From Granulicella sp. 5B5 (lineage in GTDB: Bacteria; Acidobacteriota; Terriglobia; Terriglobales; Acidobacteriaceae), in the NCBI RefSeq assembly GCF_014083945.1, contig NZ_CP046444.1, positions 2,914,001 to 2,978,000 on the forward strand: DNA of 64,000 nt, given 5' to 3'. Below, piece by piece: positions 1 to 9,163 of the stretch. Below the pieces are notes generated by a model that worked only from the letters and a program-made list of their open reading frames with translations, did no database searches and was not told where the DNA came from. The position numbers and the translations under genes were made by a program. The number at the start of each line of letters is the position of its first letter. Within the stretch, counting starts at the first letter, position 1.

Positions 1-903
1 CGGAGTGACGCCGGCCTGTGCGGCGAGGAAGTGGAAGGGTGCGGGGGACTGGTCGAGGGTGATGGAGGAGGAGCGGAAGCCGAGGGTTTCGCCGTAGCTG
101 CAGAGGACGAAGAAGAGGCCGGAGAGGAGCGCGGACTGGACGACGGCTCGGGGGATGGAGCGGAGAGGGTTTTTGGCTTCGGCGCCGAGGGTGGTGGCGG
201 ACTCGAAGCCGACGAAGCTGAAGATGGCGAGCATGACGCCGAGGCCGATGCCTCGGAAGCTGAGATGGTTGAGGGCGAACTGGGCGTGGTCGAGGTGCAG
301 GCCGTGCTTGAACAGGGTGACGGCGATGACGGTGGCGATCAGGCAGACGGAAAAGGCCTCTATATAGAGCATGAGGCGAGCGGAGATCTGGACGTCGCGC
401 CAGGCGACCCAGCCGGCCCCGGCGGCGGCGATGAAGACGAGCAGGAGCGGCGGGACGGCGGCAGCGTGGGCACCGAGGAGGACGTCGGCGAAGGCAACAA
501 AGCCTCCGATGACGGCGGACGCGGTGGTGATGTAGGCGAAGAAGAGCGCCAGGGCGGTGATGGAGGAGCAGATGGGCGGGAGCGAGATGCGGGTGTAGAC
601 GTAGAGCGAGCCGGGCGAGGAGGACTCGCGCGCGAAGGCGGCGATGGTGAGGCCGATCAAAATCATGAGCAGCATCGCGATGAGGTAGGCGAGGGCTGTG
701 CCCTGGCCGGCGAGCGCAAAGACGAGCGGGATGGTGAGCGCGGGCGAGGTGCTGGGGGCGATGGTGGAGATGGACTGGGCGAGGGTTTCGACGGGCGAGA
801 GGATGGCGTGGCGCAGGCCGAAGGTTTCGGGCTCAAAGGACTCAAGGGCGAGGAGCTTGGCGCCGTCGGGGTGGGGGGCGGATTCGAGGGTGTCGGTGGG
901 CAT
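1..903 (-). CDS. Amino-acid permease, APC family (3' end outside window)
   Basis: The frame is open from an ATG at 903 to the window edge (301 codons), so the C-terminus is missing. The N-terminus (about 35 polar residues) leads into SPVETLAQSISTIAPSTSP and an unbroken series of hydrophobic helices, including AYLIAMLLMILIGLTIAAFA and the stretch FRGIGLGVMLAIFSFVGFES. This unwound-helix motif followed by FVGFE(S) is the usual signature of the APC amino-acid/polyamine/organocation superfamily. The protein should be an inner-membrane secondary transporter for amino acids; substrate cannot be read from the sequence. No good Shine-Dalgarno lies before the ATG, so the exact start is uncertain. It diverges from phoB across a 475-bp gap. 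Confidence 0.8.
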   Translation of the reverse strand, partial: MPTDTLESAPHPDGAKLLALESFEPETFGLRHAILSPVETLAQSISTIAPSTSPALTIPLVFALAGQGTALAYLIAMLLMILIGLTIAAFARESSSPGSLYVYTRISLPPICSSITALALFFAYITTASAVIGGFVAFADVLLGAHAAAVPPLLLVFIAAAGAGWVAWRDVQISARLMLYIEAFSVCLIATVIAVTLFKHGLHLDHAQFALNHLSFRGIGLGVMLAIFSFVGFESATTLGAEAKNPLRSIPRAVVQSALLSGLFFVLCSYGETLGFRSSSITLDQSPAPFHFLAAQAGVTP

Positions 904-1378
904 GTTTGAAGAGGAGTAGATGAGTAGTGAGTAGAGAAAGGTAACGGCAGAAGCGGATTTGTCCTTCCCTCTCGACTTCGCTTAGGGGAATGACAAGCCA
1001 GAAACGCAAAAGCAAAAGCAACGGCAAGTGCGAAATACAGGGGTCTCTCTGCTCCGGCTGCGCCTCCGGTCGAGATGACGGACGTCTTGTGGGAGGTGGA
1101 GATTCTTGTTGCGCCGGGGTTGAGGAGCGTCGGGGCTTCCATTGAGCCGGGTAGGGGGTTGCGTTGTGGTTCTCCACAGCATACCTTGATCGGGAATGGA
1201 GTAAGAGAGGGGTATGTCACAGGATTCATCGTCCTTTAGCAAAGGTGAGGGCCGGACGCGCTAGGCTTTTAACTGGAAAACCGGCGTGTGAAGAGACCGA
1301 AGGGCCGCGCAGTGGCACGGTAGGGAACGGACGAAGGCTTCGTAAGAGACTGGTTCGGAAGAGACAGGAGCGACACAG
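904..1378. other. Intergenic region with dispersed-repeat fragments
   Basis: Divergent gap between the permease and phoB with no supportable gene. It holds a copy of the CTCCGGTCGAGATGAC repeat (about 1040-1086) that recurs inside the LamG gene at 29346-29422 and 31026-31145. It also holds a GAGGAGTAGATGAGTAG run (913-929) that recurs at 39036-39052. A small perfect palindrome, ACGAAGGCTTCGT, sits at 1331-1343 about 36 bp before phoB and could be an operator or a chance event. Confidence 0.5.
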
Positions 1379-2137
1379 GTGACTCAGGCGATCTATGTCC
1401 TGGAAGACGATGCGGACATCCGGCGGCTGGTGCAGTATCAGCTGGAGGGTGCGGGGTATACGGTGCGGGCGTATCCGCAGCTGAGCACGATCGTGCAGGA
1501 CGCGGAGCGGCAGCGGCCGGCGCTGTTTCTGCTGGACATTATGTTTCCTGGGGGCGACGGGCTGGACCTTTGCCGCCGGTTGCGGCAGAACCCGACCCTC
1601 GCCAGCGTGCCGATCATTTTTTTGACGGCGCGGGCGGCGGAGAACGACCGCGTGACTGGGCTGGAGCTGGGCGCGGACGACTATATTACGAAGCCGTTTG
1701 CGATGCGCGAGCTGCTGGCAAGGGTGAAGGCCGTGCTGCGGCGGTTCGAGCGGCCGGAGACGCCTTCGACCAGCGCGGTGCTGTCGATCGAGGCTCTGGA
1801 GATCGATGGGAACTCGATGCAACTGCGGGTGAACGGCGAGCTGGTGACGACGACAGCGACGGAGTTTCGGCTGCTGGATTATCTGGCACGGCACCCGGGA
1901 CGCGTGTTCAGCCGGGACCATCTGCTGGATGCGGTGTGGGGCGATGCGCGGTTTGTGACGCCGCGCAGCGTGGATGTGTATGTGCGGAGAATCCGGGAGA
2001 AGATCGAGACGGACCCGGAGACGCCTCGCTACCTGAAGACGATGCGTGGGGCAGGATACCGGTTCGACATCCCGAAGGGGCGTGCCGAGGGCGGTGAGCC
2101 TGCCGAGGTGGGCGCGGCTGAAGGCGCGAACGATTAG
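1379..2137 (+). CDS. phoB: Response regulator, PhoB/OmpR family
   Basis: 252-residue DNA-binding response regulator. The receiver domain (about 1-120) has the acidic pair E9/D10, phospho-acceptor D53 in LLDIMFPGG, T83 and K105 in the TKPF motif. The winged-helix output domain (about 135-232) contains TEFRLLDYLARHPGRVFSRD and ends in RGAGYRF, as in PhoB. A 20-residue polar tail is extra. The GTG start at 1379 is supported by AGGAG at 1367-1371, 7 bp upstream. It is followed 10 bp later by the histidine kinase and then by the whole pst-phoU set, so it almost certainly controls phosphate starvation genes, and the Pho-box-like repeats at 3686 and 7157 are its likely targets. Confidence 0.93.
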   Translation: MTQAIYVLEDDADIRRLVQYQLEGAGYTVRAYPQLSTIVQDAERQRPALFLLDIMFPGGDGLDLCRRLRQNPTLASVPIIFLTARAAENDRVTGLELGADDYITKPFAMRELLARVKAVLRRFERPETPSTSAVLSIEALEIDGNSMQLRVNGELVTTTATEFRLLDYLARHPGRVFSRDHLLDAVWGDARFVTPRSVDVYVRRIREKIETDPETPRYLKTMRGAGYRFDIPKGRAEGGEPAEVGAAEGAND

Positions 2138-2147
2138 TCTTTAGCGC

Positions 2148-3542
2148 ATGGGCTCCTTTTTAAAACGCAGCTTGTTCCTGGCGTTGCTGTGGCGCTCGGC
2201 GGCGGCCGTGGCCGCAGTGGGCGTTGCGGTGCTGCTGCTGCCGAAGCCATGGATGGTGGTGGTGGCCGGGTTGGTGGCCGCGGTGGCGGTGGCGACGGAG
2301 ACGACGTACTCGATTACGACGGCGCTGGAGGAGCTTGAGCCGATGGTGTTGGCGTCGCAGGAATTAAGGACGCTGCCGGAGCCGCCGTATCGACAGATGG
2401 AGGGGATCGTCGATGCGCTGAATGTGAGCAGCGCGGAAGCGGCGCGGCAGATGGCGTCGAGCGCGGAGAGCCGGCGGAAGCTGGAGGCGCTGCTGGACTC
2501 GATGCAGGACGCGGTGACGAGCGTGGACGCGGCGGGGCGGATTGTGTGGGCGAACCGGCAGATGCAGCGGCTGATGACAGAGTCGTCGGGGTCGGTGCGG
2601 GCAGGGCACTCGCTGGTGCAGACGATACGGGCGCCGGAGGTGCTGAAGTGCGTGCAGCTGGCGCTGGAGCAGGGCAAGTATGCGGAGGAGCGGTCGGTGT
2701 CGCTGCCGATTGGACGGGTGTTTGCGGTGAGCGCGAGTCCGATGCCGGAGGGCGGCGCGGTGGTGGTGATGCAGGACCGCACGCGGATTGAGCAGGTGGA
2801 ACGGACGCAGCGGGAGTTTGTGGCGAATGTGAGCCATGAGCTGCGGACGCCGCTGACGTCGATCTCGGGGTATGTGGAGATGCTGCTGGAGGACGAGCGG
2901 ACGGCAGACACGTTTACGCCGCAGGTTCGGGAGTTTCTGGAGGCGATCCAGAAGAGTGCGAGGCGGATGGGGCGGCTGACGGACGACCTGCTGGCGATGG
3001 CGCGGGTGGACTCCGGCGAGCAGAAGCTGAGGCCGAAGCCGGTGAAGGTGACGACGCTGATCGACGAGACGGCGGTGGCGGTGGCCGGGCTGGTGAAGGA
3101 AAAGGGTGGAGACCTGGGGATCGGGGAGCATCCGGAGACGACGGTTGTGGCGGACCTGGACGCGCTTGTACAGGTGATGAGCAACCTGGTGGAGAATGCG
3201 TTGAACTACGGGCGGCGGCCGACGGCGTTGCAGAGCGGCGACCGCGGGCCGGATGAGGCGGCGGTGGTGTTGAGCGCTCGTGAGGTGACGATCGAGGACG
3301 GGCGGGCGATGGTGGAGTTCTGCGTAGAAGACTTTGGGCAGGGGATTCCGTCCGAGCATTTGGGGCGGCTGTTCGAACGGTTCTACCGGGTGGACAAGGC
3401 ACGGAGCCGGGAGTCGGGTGGGACGGGGCTGGGGCTGGCGATTGCGAAGCATATTGTGGAGTCGCACAGAGGACGGATGTGGGTGGAGAGTGAGCTGGGT
3501 GTGGGGAGCCGGTTCTTCTTTACGCTGCCTGTGGCCGAGTAA
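2148..3542 (+). CDS. phoR: Phosphate-sensing histidine kinase PhoR
   Basis: 464 residues. Two N-terminal membrane helices (about 7-30 and 36-52) are joined by only a few residues, so like classical PhoR it has almost no periplasmic sensor and probably senses through PstSCAB/PhoU. A PAS-like segment (about 107-212) precedes the HisKA domain with H230 in [15 protein letters not shown]. The ATPase domain has the N box at 346-350 (NLVEN), DFGQG at 395-399, the F box FERFYR and GTGLGL at 425-430. All catalytic motifs are intact. It starts 10 bp after phoB, so the two are co-transcribed. Confidence 0.92.
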
Positions 3543-3569
3543 CAGGGTGTTAAGGGGTGGGCTGCGGTG

Positions 3570-3603
3570 TTCACCCCTGTAGTTACACCGGCTTTACCCC
3601 TGT
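3570..3603 (+). promoter_or_regulatory. Direct repeat TTCACCCCTGT/TTTACCCCTGT
   Basis: TTCACCCCTGT at 3570 and TTTACCCCTGT at 3593 form a direct repeat 23 bp apart just after phoR. The core resembles the GTTCACC Pho half-site but the spacing is one base off two 11-bp turns, so it is only a weak candidate binding site. Confidence 0.2.
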
Positions 3604-3684
3604 GAGGCTGAGGCAGGGCTGTGGACAGAGGACGGCGGGTGGGTTGCGGGTAAAAAATGGTGCCAAATTCGTAATCTTGGGGAT

Positions 3685-3724
3685 TTTCATTCTCTATTCA
3701 CATCGCTGAAGGCCTCTGTTCACA
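3685..3724 (+). promoter_or_regulatory. Candidate Pho box before the porin
   Basis: TTCAT at 3686, TTCAC at 3697 and TTCAC at 3719 are spaced 11 and 22 bp, i.e. units 1, 2 and 4 of an 11-bp direct repeat. Known PhoB/PhoP sites are direct repeats of a TTCAC/TGTCAT-like half-site with an 11-bp period. The site is 115 bp before the porin start and downstream of phoBR, as expected for a PhoB-controlled promoter. Confidence 0.55.
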
Positions 3725-3837
3725 GAGGCGGCGGAAGCTTAATGCAACGGATAGGTGAAGCAAGATGACCGAATCTGCGGCCAGAAGAATGAGCCGGACA
3801 GGGATCGGTACGTCTTAGCGCTATCTCGCGAGGAATA

Positions 3838-5730
3838 ATGAGAGCTCTCAAGTTTGGAATCGCTGCTTTGGCCGCTGCAGCAATCGTCGGTGTGCCGAGT
3901 GCGCATGCGCAGACGCAGTCGAACCCCTGTAAGACGACCGTACGTCATCACAAGGCAAAGAAGGACGAGATGCCTTGCGAAGACCTGCGCAAGCAGTTGG
4001 CGGACCAGCAGGCGCAGATCGACGCGCTGAAGCAGCAGCTGGCAGACATGCCGAAGGCACAGCCGGAGTCGGACCCGATTGCGACGCCGCTGGCACAGAA
4101 GGCGCAGCAGACGGCGGACACAGCACAGCAGACGGCGAACAATGCGTCGGCAGCTGCCAGCACGGCCGATGCGAAGGCGACGGACGCGGACGCGAAGGCT
4201 GTCTCGGCCGACAAGAAGGTCGATGCCCTGCATGACGAGGTCTACTCGCCGAGCGCGCTGCACTACAAGGGCATCACGATCACCCCGATCGCCTTCGCGG
4301 CGGCTGAAGGTGTATGGCGCCAGCACACGGTGAACTCGGACATCAACACGCCGTTCAACAACATTCCTCTGCCGAGTGCGTCGGAAGGGCATACGAGCGA
4401 GCTGAACTTCTCGGGCCGCCAGAGCCGCCTGGGTGTTCTGTTCCAGTCGCAGGCGACGCCGACGGCGAAGCTGACCGGCTATTACGAGATGGACTTCCTG
4501 GGAACGGGCACGAGCTCGAACAACAACCAGTCGAACAGCTATGTGATGCGTCAACGCCAGATCTGGGGTCAGGTTGCCCTGCAGAACGGCTTTACGATGA
4601 CGGGTGGCCAGATGTGGTCGCTGATTGCTGAGAACCGCAAGGGAACGGACGCGCGGACCTCGATTCAGCCGAACTCGATCGATTCGCAGTACCTCGCAGG
4701 TTACAGCTGGACACGTCAGCCGGGCTTCCGCATCCAGCAGCGTTTTGGCGATGAGAGCACGAAGGCGCTGACGCTGGCGGTTTCGGTGGAGCAGTCGCAG
4801 ATCACCGGTTTCACGGTGGCGTCGACGGTGTCGGCGGCTATCCCGGTCAATTACTACTTCGGTGGCATCGGCCAGAACGGCGGTCTGTACAACGCGGCCG
4901 CGGCGAACGGCGGTACGAGCAACATCACGACCTATGCGAACAACGTCGCTCCTGACGTGATCGTGAAGGCCGCGGTGGACCTGCCGAACTTCCACGGCGA
5001 AGTGGGCGGCCTGGGCCGCTTCCTGCGCGACTACTACTTGCCGATCACGGCATCGGGCGGCACGGCTGCGGCGCCGACCTACACGTACGCCAGCACGTAC
5101 TCGAACCACACCTCCGCTGCTGGCGGTGTGTTCGGCAGTGCACGTGTGTACCTGGCTGACAAGAAGATCGAAGTTGCGGCGCAGGCGATGGTTGGCCAGG
5201 GCGTGGGGCGTTATGGCTCGTCGCAGCTGGCGGACGCGACGCTGCGCCCGGACGAGACGATTGAGCCGATCCGCAACTACCATGGTCTGTTCTCGCTGGA
5301 GACGCATCCGACGAAGAAGTTCGATGTATTCGGCTACTACGGCGGTGAGTATGCGCAGCGCACGGTGTACACGACCTCTCAGGGTGACCTGATCGGTTAT
5401 GGCCCAGGCAACCTGGTCGACAGCGGCTGCTACAACCTGCCAGCTGCGCCTTCGACGACGGTTGGCGCCGGCAATGGTGGCGGTCTGGGTGCAGGCAGCT
5501 CCTGCAACTCGCCGACACGGTACATTCAGGAGGCGATGGCAGGCGTGATCTGGAAGCCGATCGTGAGCCCGAAGTATGGCCGTCTGCAGTACTGGGTGAC
5601 CTACAGCTATCTGCAGCGCAACCTGTGGTCGGGCAACAACGTGCCGGCGACCGGTCCGATCACCAGTCCCACGGGCGCACGCGCGACCGAGCCGATGGTG
5701 CATGTCTCGATGCGCTACTACATCCCCTAA
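3838..5730 (+). CDS. Outer-membrane porin with N-terminal coiled coil (phosphate locus)
   Basis: 630 residues. A signal peptide ends at AHAQ (about 24). Two cysteines at about 31 and 47 are followed by a heptad-rich coiled coil and an Ala/Thr/Asp-rich segment (about 48-140: QAQIDALKQQLAD, then repeats such as AQQTANNASAAASTADAKA), and then a long beta-rich domain with alternating aromatic residues typical of a porin barrel ending RYYIP. A coiled coil before a 16-18-strand barrel is the architecture of OprO/OprP and DcaP-type trimeric porins. Lying between phoR and pstS behind a Pho-box-like site, it most likely admits phosphate or organophosphates through the outer membrane. Substrate is an inference. 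AGGA at 3831 supports the ATG. Confidence 0.75.
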   Translation: MRALKFGIAALAAAAIVGVPSAHAQTQSNPCKTTVRHHKAKKDEMPCEDLRKQLADQQAQIDALKQQLADMPKAQPESDPIATPLAQKAQQTADTAQQTANNASAAASTADAKATDADAKAVSADKKVDALHDEVYSPSALHYKGITITPIAFAAAEGVWRQHTVNSDINTPFNNIPLPSASEGHTSELNFSGRQSRLGVLFQSQATPTAKLTGYYEMDFLGTGTSSNNNQSNSYVMRQRQIWGQVALQNGFTMTGGQMWSLIAENRKGTDARTSIQPNSIDSQYLAGYSWTRQPGFRIQQRFGDESTKALTLAVSVEQSQITGFTVASTVSAAIPVNYYFGGIGQNGGLYNAAAANGGTSNITTYANNVAPDVIVKAAVDLPNFHGEVGGLGRFLRDYYLPITASGGTAAAPTYTYASTYSNHTSAAGGVFGSARVYLADKKIEVAAQAMVGQGVGRYGSSQLADATLRPDETIEPIRNYHGLFSLETHPTKKFDVFGYYGGEYAQRTVYTTSQGDLIGYGPGNLVDSGCYNLPAAPSTTVGAGNGGGLGAGSSCNSPTRYIQEAMAGVIWKPIVSPKYGRLQYWVTYSYLQRNLWSGNNVPATGPITSPTGARATEPMVHVSMRYYIP

Positions 5731-5744
5731 ACCTGAAGCCTGAC

Positions 5745-5795
5745 GGTACGCAAGGGGCCCTGTCGTTGCGATGGGGCCCTTCGCTACTGGTGGGT
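5745..5795 (+). terminator. Hairpin after the porin, possible terminator
   Basis: AAGGGGCCC (from 5752) can pair with GGGGCCCTT (to 5781) with one mismatch. There is no strong T run, so it could be a weak terminator or an mRNA-stabilising stem between porin and pstS. Confidence 0.3.
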
Positions 5796-5980
5796 GATAT
5801 GGCTGGCAAAGCGATGGAATTGCAGGGCTTTGCTGAAAACGAATGAGAATGTAACACCCCTGCAATGTGGCTGGATGAGCATGGACGAGTACCCCGGGTG
5901 AAATATCGTTTCGTGCTATGAAGTCGAGTTTTTCCCGTTGGAATTTCAATCAAGATGAAGCAGTAAACAGGAGCTTTCAA

Positions 5981-7003
5981 GTGAAGACAAATATCCTCTC
6001 AGCGTTTCTGCTGTCCGCCTGCGTGGCGACCGCGGGTGTGTCCGTGGCGAGCGCACAGCACCTGACCGGTGCGGGCGCGTCGTTCCCGAACCCGATCTAC
6101 TCCAAGTGGTTCTCGGAGTACAGCGCGTCGCATCCCGGTGTACAGATCAACTACCAGTCGGTGGGTTCGGGCGCGGGCATTCGCCAGGTGTCGGAGAAGA
6201 CGGTGGACTTCGGTGCGAGCGACGGCCCGATGACGGACGCGCAGCTGGCGGCGTCGAAGGTGAAGCTGTACCACATCCCGACCGTGCTGGGCGCGGTGGT
6301 GCCGGTGTACAACGTTCCTGGCGTGAAGGCGCCGCTGAAGTTCGCTCCTGAGGTGATCGCGGACATCTACCTGGGCAAGATCACGAAGTGGAACGATCCC
6401 CGCCTGACGAAGGACAACCCCGGCGTGAGCCTGCCGGACCACACGATCCTGCCGGTGTACCGTTCGGACGGGTCGGGCACGACGTACATCTTCACGGACT
6501 TCCTGTCGAAGGTGAGCCCGGACTTTGCTTCGAAGATCGGCAAGAACACGTCGGTGCGCTGGCCGCTGGGCATTGGCCAGAAGGGCAATGAAGGCGTTGC
6601 CAGCATGGTGCGCAGCAGTGAGTACGCGTTCGGCTACGTGGAACTGATCTATGCGAAGGCGAACAACATGCAGTATGGCTATGTACGCAACGCCGCGGGC
6701 AAGTGGCTGCTGGCTTCGACCGAAGGCGTGACAGCCGCGGCTGCGGGTGCGGCGAAGAACATGCCGGCCGACTATCGCGTGTCGATCACGAATGCTCCGG
6801 GCGCGGATGCGTACCCGATCTCGTCGTTCACATGGCTGCTGATCCCGGTGAAGTCGGATGATCCGGCGAAGGGAAAGGTGCTGAAGGACTTCCTGACCTG
6901 GATGCTGGATAAGGGTGAGGCTGAGGCGAGCAGCATGACGTATGCTCCGCTGCCAGCGTCGGTGGTCAAGATGGAGCGGAAGACGATCGCGACGATCCAG
7001 TAA
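5981..7003 (+). CDS. pstS: Periplasmic phosphate-binding protein PstS
   Basis: 340 residues from a GTG at 5981, chosen because AGGAG lies 7 bp upstream (5969-5973) and because this start gives a clean signal peptide, MKTNILSAFLLSACVATAG... cleaved near VASA-Q (25). A longer in-frame start at 5918 would spoil the signal. Phosphate-ligand motifs are present: GAGASFPNPIY (30-40), FGASDGPMT (77-85) and YRSDGSGTTYIF (160-171). It delivers inorganic phosphate to the PstCAB transporter. A strong hairpin follows the gene, which would let pstS be transcribed above the level of pstCAB. Confidence 0.94.
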   Translation: MKTNILSAFLLSACVATAGVSVASAQHLTGAGASFPNPIYSKWFSEYSASHPGVQINYQSVGSGAGIRQVSEKTVDFGASDGPMTDAQLAASKVKLYHIPTVLGAVVPVYNVPGVKAPLKFAPEVIADIYLGKITKWNDPRLTKDNPGVSLPDHTILPVYRSDGSGTTYIFTDFLSKVSPDFASKIGKNTSVRWPLGIGQKGNEGVASMVRSSEYAFGYVELIYAKANNMQYGYVRNAAGKWLLASTEGVTAAAAGAAKNMPADYRVSITNAPGADAYPISSFTWLLIPVKSDDPAKGKVLKDFLTWMLDKGEAEASSMTYAPLPASVVKMERKTIATIQ

Positions 7004-7009
7004 GCGTGC

Positions 7010-7053
7010 TGGCCCCCGGAGCGGCTGTATTGCTCACGGGGGCCAACAGTTTT
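7010..7053 (+). terminator. Terminator/attenuator between pstS and pstC
   Basis: TGGCCCCCG (7010-7018) pairs perfectly with CGGGGGCCA (7037-7045), followed by ACAGTTTTA. Position right after the pstS stop suggests partial termination, giving more pstS than pstCAB transcript. Confidence 0.65.
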
Positions 7054-7154
7054 ATGCCCGGCTGGAAGGTAAAACTCCGCAGCAGGGCGAAGAGCCGGCG
7101 TAGAGCCCTATAAAGGCTGATTTATCTATGCGAAAGACCGGCCGAATGCAGCCG

Positions 7155-7183
7155 AATTCACGGTCTGTTTACAGTCCTTTCAT
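7155..7183 (+). promoter_or_regulatory. Candidate Pho box before pstC
   Basis: Three half-sites with an exact 11-bp period: TTCAC at 7157, TTTAC at 7168, TTCAT at 7179. The array ends 28 bp before the pstC ATG. The period and half-site sequence match the direct-repeat design of PhoB/PhoP operators, and the same half-sites occur before the porin gene. Confidence 0.72.
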
Positions 7184-7211
7184 AAAGTAGAGGCAGCGTC
7201 TTACGCAGTCT

Positions 7212-8273
7212 ATGAGTGAATCCAATTCCATCCCGATGCGGCAGACGGTGATTTCGTCCGAGCTGAGGAACGCGCCTGACGGCGACGGTCCGAAGGCGGT
7301 GACAGCCCCTGCCGAACCCTCCGCGATCCGCCAGTTTCTGCAAAACAAGAGTGCGGGCAAGCTGCCAGATGGTGCGTTCAGCTGGCTGATGCTGGTGTGC
7401 GCGTTGAGCATCTTCGTGATCGTGCTGCTGATTGTGTTTGTCCTGATCAGGGACTCGCGGCTCTCGATCCATGCGTTTGGCTGGAAGTTTTTTACGGGCA
7501 CGGTGTGGGACCCGGTCTCGGGCGATTTTGGGGCGCTGCCGTTTATCTATGGCACGGTGGTGTCGTCGCTGCTGGCGATTGCGATGGCCGTGCCGCTGGC
7601 GCTGCTGGTGGCGATCTTTGTGCTGGAGATCTGCCCGAACTTTCTGCGTGGGCCGATCTCGTTTTTGACGGAGCTGTTGGCGGCGATCCCAAGCGTGGTA
7701 TACGGCCTGTGGGGGGTGTTCGTGCTGGTGCCGCTCATCCGCGACCAGGTGGGACCGGTGCTGGAGAAGACGCTGGGGTGGACAGGGCTATTTGCTGAGC
7801 CGAACTTCGGCGTGGGCATGTTTACGGCCGCGGTGATCCTGGCGATCATGATCTTTCCGGTGATTTCGTCGATCAGCCGCGATGTAATGCGGGTGGTGCC
7901 GCCGAGCCAGCGTGAGGCGGCGCTGGCGCTGGGCGCGACGCGGTGGGAGATGATCCGGATCAGCGTTCTGCGGAACTCGCGGATCGGGATTGTAGGTTCG
8001 GTGATCCTGGGGCTGGGCCGTGCGCTGGGCGAGACGATGGCGGTGACGATGGTGATCGGCAACCACCCGGACATGGCGAAGAACCTACTGGCGCCGGGGT
8101 ATACGCTGGCCAGCGTGATTGCGAATGAGTTCACCGAGGCGACGGGCGACCTGTATTTGAGCGCGCTGATCGAGATTGGGCTGGCGCTGTTCCTGGTGAC
8201 GATTGTGGTGAATGCGATTGCGCGGCTGCTGGTGTGGGCAGTGACTCGCAACAATGCGGCGGGGGCACACTAA
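7212..8273 (+). CDS. pstC: Phosphate ABC transporter permease PstC
   Basis: 353-residue inner-membrane permease. A long cytoplasmic N-terminus (about 55 residues) precedes the first helix FSWLMLVCALSIFVIVLLIVF. The rest has the usual six helices and the permease EAA loop EAALALGATRWEMI (235-248), then LGLGRALGETMA, the PstC/PstA family signature that contacts PstB. The stop TAA overlaps the ATG of pstA (TAATG at 8271-8275), so translation is coupled. The N-terminal extension is longer than in E. coli PstC. Confidence 0.95.
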   Translation: MSESNSIPMRQTVISSELRNAPDGDGPKAVTAPAEPSAIRQFLQNKSAGKLPDGAFSWLMLVCALSIFVIVLLIVFVLIRDSRLSIHAFGWKFFTGTVWDPVSGDFGALPFIYGTVVSSLLAIAMAVPLALLVAIFVLEICPNFLRGPISFLTELLAAIPSVVYGLWGVFVLVPLIRDQVGPVLEKTLGWTGLFAEPNFGVGMFTAAVILAIMIFPVISSISRDVMRVVPPSQREAALALGATRWEMIRISVLRNSRIGIVGSVILGLGRALGETMAVTMVIGNHPDMAKNLLAPGYTLASVIANEFTEATGDLYLSALIEIGLALFLVTIVVNAIARLLVWAVTRNNAAGAH

Positions 8274-9163
8274 TGAGCAGTCTGCCGATACGATCTGCGA
8301 GTACTGAGAACTTTTTGAGGATGAGGCGCAACGCAGCCAACCACGTGGTGACGGGGTTGGCGGTGATCGCGACGATTGTGGTGCTGGCGCCGCTGGTGGC
8401 GATCCTGGGCTATCTGCTTTACAAGGGGTTCAGCTCGCTGAACTGGGCGTTCTTTACGAAGATGCCGGTGCCAGTGGGTGAGATGGGCGGCGGCATGGCG
8501 AACGCCATCGTGGGCTCGGGCGCGATTCTGGCGCTGGCGAGTGCAATGGGGATTCCGCTGGGGATTGGTGCGGGTGTGTACCTAGCTGAGTATGGGCGCG
8601 GGTCGTGGTTTTCGACGGCGGTGCAGTTTACGGCGGACGTGCTGAACGGCGTACCTTCGATTGTGATGGGCATTGCAGCTTACTCGCTGATCGTAGCGAA
8701 GCAGCACCACTTCTCAGGGTTTGCGGGCGGCGTGGCGCTGGCGATCATGATGGTGCCGACGATTACTCGCACGACCGAAGAGATGCTGACGACGGTGCCG
8801 CAGATGGTGCGCGAAGCGGCGCTGGGGCTGGGGATTCCGAAGTGGCGGACGGTGATTTCGGTGAGCCTGCGGACGGCGATGCCAGGCATTATTACAGGCT
8901 GCATGCTGGCGTTTGCGCGCGTGGCCGGTGAGACGGCCCCGCTGCTGTTTACTGCGCTGGGCAACCAGTTCTGGAACACGAACCTGAATCAGCCGATCGC
9001 GGCGCTGCCGCTGCAGATATTTACCTATGCGGTGAGCCCGTATGATGAGTGGCACAGGCTGGCGTGGGGTGGAGCTTTGGTGTTGATTGTGATGATTATG
9101 GTCTCTGTGACGCTGGTGCGAGTGGTTACCGGACGTGGGACGCTCAAGGGAGGGCAGCACTAG
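8273..9163 (+). CDS. pstA: Phosphate ABC transporter permease PstA
   Basis: 296 residues from the ATG at 8273 that overlaps the pstC stop by one base; an in-frame upstream start would overlap pstC by 40 bases and is not needed. Six membrane helices with the EAA loop [14 protein letters not shown] at 181-194 and [14 protein letters not shown], typical of PstA. It pairs with PstC to form the phosphate channel. Its TAG stop overlaps the GTG start of pstB. Confidence 0.95.
   Translation: MSSLPIRSASTENFLRMRRNAANHVVTGLAVIATIVVLAPLVAILGYLLYKGFSSLNWAFFTKMPVPVGEMGGGMANAIVGSGAILALASAMGIPLGIGAGVYLAEYGRGSWFSTAVQFTADVLNGVPSIVMGIAAYSLIVAKQHHFSGFAGGVALAIMMVPTITRTTEEMLTTVPQMVREAALGLGIPKWRTVISVSLRTAMPGIITGCMLAFARVAGETAPLLFTALGNQFWNTNLNQPIAALPLQIFTYAVSPYDEWHRLAWGGALVLIVMIMVSVTLVRVVTGRGTLKGGQH

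Noticed and set aside
31-909. A 292-codon plus-strand frame at the left edge
   Set aside because: Composition is nearly all Gly/Glu/Asp/Ala, the antisense of the permease helices on the minus strand.
1215-1240. TGTCAC, TTCAT and TTTAG before phoB as a possible Pho box
   Set aside because: Spacings are 9-10 bp rather than 11, so it does not fit the half-site period seen at 3686 and 7157.
3739-5949. A 736-codon minus-strand frame opposite the porin
   Set aside because: Arg/Val/Ala-rich shadow of the porin gene with no recognisable motif.
5918-5981. An earlier in-frame start for pstS at 5918
   Set aside because: It places 21 polar residues before the signal peptide and lacks a ribosome-binding site, whereas the GTG at 5981 has AGGAG at the right distance.
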